Source of the DNA: Pseudomonadota bacterium
Lineage (GTDB): Bacteria; Pseudomonadota; Gammaproteobacteria; Burkholderiales; SG8-39
DNA: 64,000 nucleotides
Assembly: GCA_947455195.1 (NCBI GenBank)
Contig: CANGMI010000001.1
Location: 434,001-498,000 of the forward strand
Direction: 5' to 3'
Part shown: in pieces, positions 62,949 to 64,000 of the stretch
Position numbering within the stretch: the first letter of the stretch is position 1
Layout of the letters: the number at the start of each line of letters is the position of its first letter
Program-made: the position numbers and the translations under genes
The notes under the pieces: generated by a model
What the model was told of the DNA's origin: nothing
Database searches by the model: none
The model's input: only the letters and a program-made list of their open reading frames with translations

Positions 62949-64000
62949 ATGACAGCCACCCGCCGCCATGGCATGCCCTCCCCCCTGCCGCTCTCGGGTC
63001 GCTGGCTGGCGACACTCGTCATCGCCTTCCTGCTGCCCGGACTGATCGGCCATGATCCGTGGAAATCCGAGGATGCGATCTCGTTCGGCGTGGTCTACGG
63101 ATTGCTCGACCACGGTACCTGGCTTACCCCCTCGCTGGCGGGCGAACCCTGGTTGCGTGACGGGCCGCTCTACTACTGGATGGCGGCACTGTGTGCCAAG
63201 GCGCTGCACATGCTCGTGCCCGTGCATGACGGCGCGCGGGTGGCAAGCCTTGTCTCGATTGCCGCAGCGCTCTACTTCACACGCATGTGTGGCCGGGAAC
63301 TCTACGGCAAGCGAGCCGGCGACCTGGCCTGCCTGACCCTGCTCGGCTGCGGTGGCCTCGTCCTGCAGTCGCGCGCCTGCGCACCCGAAACGCTGGCACT
63401 GGCCGCGGTAGCTGCCTTCTGCCACGGTGTTGCCATTGCCTGGAAAAAGCCGGTCAAGGGTGGCATCGTGCTGGGTATCGGACTGGCCGTTGCCTTTCTG
63501 GCAAGCGGGGTTCATGCCGTGTTGCCGCCCCTGATCGCGCTGCTGGCCCTGCTGCCCTTTGCCCGGTTGCGGCGCAGCCAGGCCTTCCTGCGGGCGGCCT
63601 GCACAGGCCTGGGCATCGCACTGGTCCTGTCACTGCCCTGGCTCGTCGCTCTGGCCCTGGTAGCCCCCGATTACCTGCACGACTGGGTACAGGCGCAATC
63701 AGCGGTCGCGACCGCAATGCCCCAGGCCAGCCCGACACTGGACCATCTCAGAACGATCGCCTGGGCCACCTGGCCGGCGTGGCCGTTGGCCCTCTGGGTC
63801 ACCTGGAACAACCGACGCCAGTTGAACGATATCGGCGGCATGGTGCCTCTGGCCATCGCGCTCGTCTCGATCGTTCTGCTCGTCCTCAACCCGGCACCAC
63901 GACCGATCGACCTGCTCACCCTGCTCGCGCCGCTGTCGATTCCCGCCGGCCTCGCGGCCTTGCAACTGCGTCGGGGGGCGGCCAACGCGCTTGCCTGGTT
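62949..64000 (+). CDS. GT39/ArnT-like membrane glycosyltransferase (partial, C-terminus outside window)
   Basis: The frame is open from the ATG at 62949 to the right edge, giving 350 codons. Many hydrophobic segments and the early periplasmic loop GLIGHDPWKSEDAISFG with WLTPSLAGEPWLRDGPLYYWMAAL match ArnT/PMT-like glycosyltransferases: an acidic residue in the first loop, then a conserved PLYYW. Relatives move sugars from polyprenyl phosphate to lipid A or proteins. Here DPWKSED replaces the more usual DE or RDE pattern. A terminator separates it from rpmE. The acceptor is unknown. Confidence 0.85.
   Translation, partial: MTATRRHGMPSPLPLSGRWLATLVIAFLLPGLIGHDPWKSEDAISFGVVYGLLDHGTWLTPSLAGEPWLRDGPLYYWMAALCAKALHMLVPVHDGARVASLVSIAAALYFTRMCGRELYGKRAGDLACLTLLGCGGLVLQSRACAPETLALAAVAAFCHGVAIAWKKPVKGGIVLGIGLAVAFLASGVHAVLPPLIALLALLPFARLRRSQAFLRAACTGLGIALVLSLPWLVALALVAPDYLHDWVQAQSAVATAMPQASPTLDHLRTIAWATWPAWPLALWVTWNNRRQLNDIGGMVPLAIALVSIVLLVLNPAPRPIDLLTLLAPLSIPAGLAALQLRRGAANALAW

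Overview
The window is GC-rich chromosomal DNA from a betaproteobacterium, most likely Burkholderiales or a close relative. The assignment rests on gene order, not on a database search. Three gene blocks typical of that class are present: a division and cell-wall (dcw) cluster, a leuC-leuD-leuB-asd-fimV-truA-trpF-trpB-trpA-accD-folC-SPOR-cvpA-purF-metZ block, and trxA-rho-rpmE. MurE carries the DNPR motif of meso-diaminopimelate-adding enzymes, so the organism is Gram-negative with DAP peptidoglycan. Coding density is very high, and I saw no tRNA, rRNA, insertion sequence, CRISPR array or prophage.

Region 1 (1-17.7 kb, minus strand) is the dcw cluster read from right to left: mraZ, rsmH, ftsL, ftsI, murE, murF, mraY, murD, ftsW, murG, murC, murB, ddlB, ftsQ, ftsA and ftsZ. 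ftsZ is cut by the left edge. Many neighbours overlap by 4-8 bases, which suggests translational coupling. A promoter and a run of 10-bp-spaced GTGGG-like boxes, very probably the MraZ operator, lie upstream of mraZ. A DUF6806-type gene follows at 17.9-18.5 kb.

Region 2 (18.5-28.2 kb) is an accessory catabolic region. A seven-gene minus-strand operon encodes two CoA-transferase subunits, a maleylacetate reductase, a beta-hydroxyacid dehydrogenase, a RidA protein with a histone-like Lys/Ala tail, an intradiol (hydroxyquinol-type) dioxygenase and a SnoaL-like protein. This is most of a hydroxyquinol to 3-oxoadipate pathway. To its right are a NIPSNAP protein, two divergent HpcH/HpaI-type aldolases, a hotdog thioesterase and an HpcB-like extradiol dioxygenase. 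The initial hydroxylase and the thiolase are not in the window.

Region 3 (28.3-39.5 kb) is mostly plus strand: ybiT, hemH, grpE, dnaK, dnaJ, then cysS (minus), a secreted TPR protein, ppiA, ppiB and lpxH. grpE and dnaK each have a good sigma-32-type heat-shock promoter. A strong terminator separates dnaK from dnaJ. lpxH runs 120 bases into the 3' end of convergent metZ.

Region 4 (39.4-56.1 kb, minus strand) is the biosynthetic block from leuC to metZ, covering leucine, aspartate-family, tryptophan, fatty-acid, folate, purine and methionine synthesis, plus fimV, truA, a SPOR protein and cvpA. Region 5 (56.2-60.4 kb, minus strand) holds an M48 protease, a PPP-type MFS transporter, aroC, a CBS-domain protein and fdxA. 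Region 6 (60.5-64 kb, plus strand) holds trxA, rho, rpmE with its own promoter and terminator, and a GT39/ArnT-like membrane glycosyltransferase cut by the right edge.
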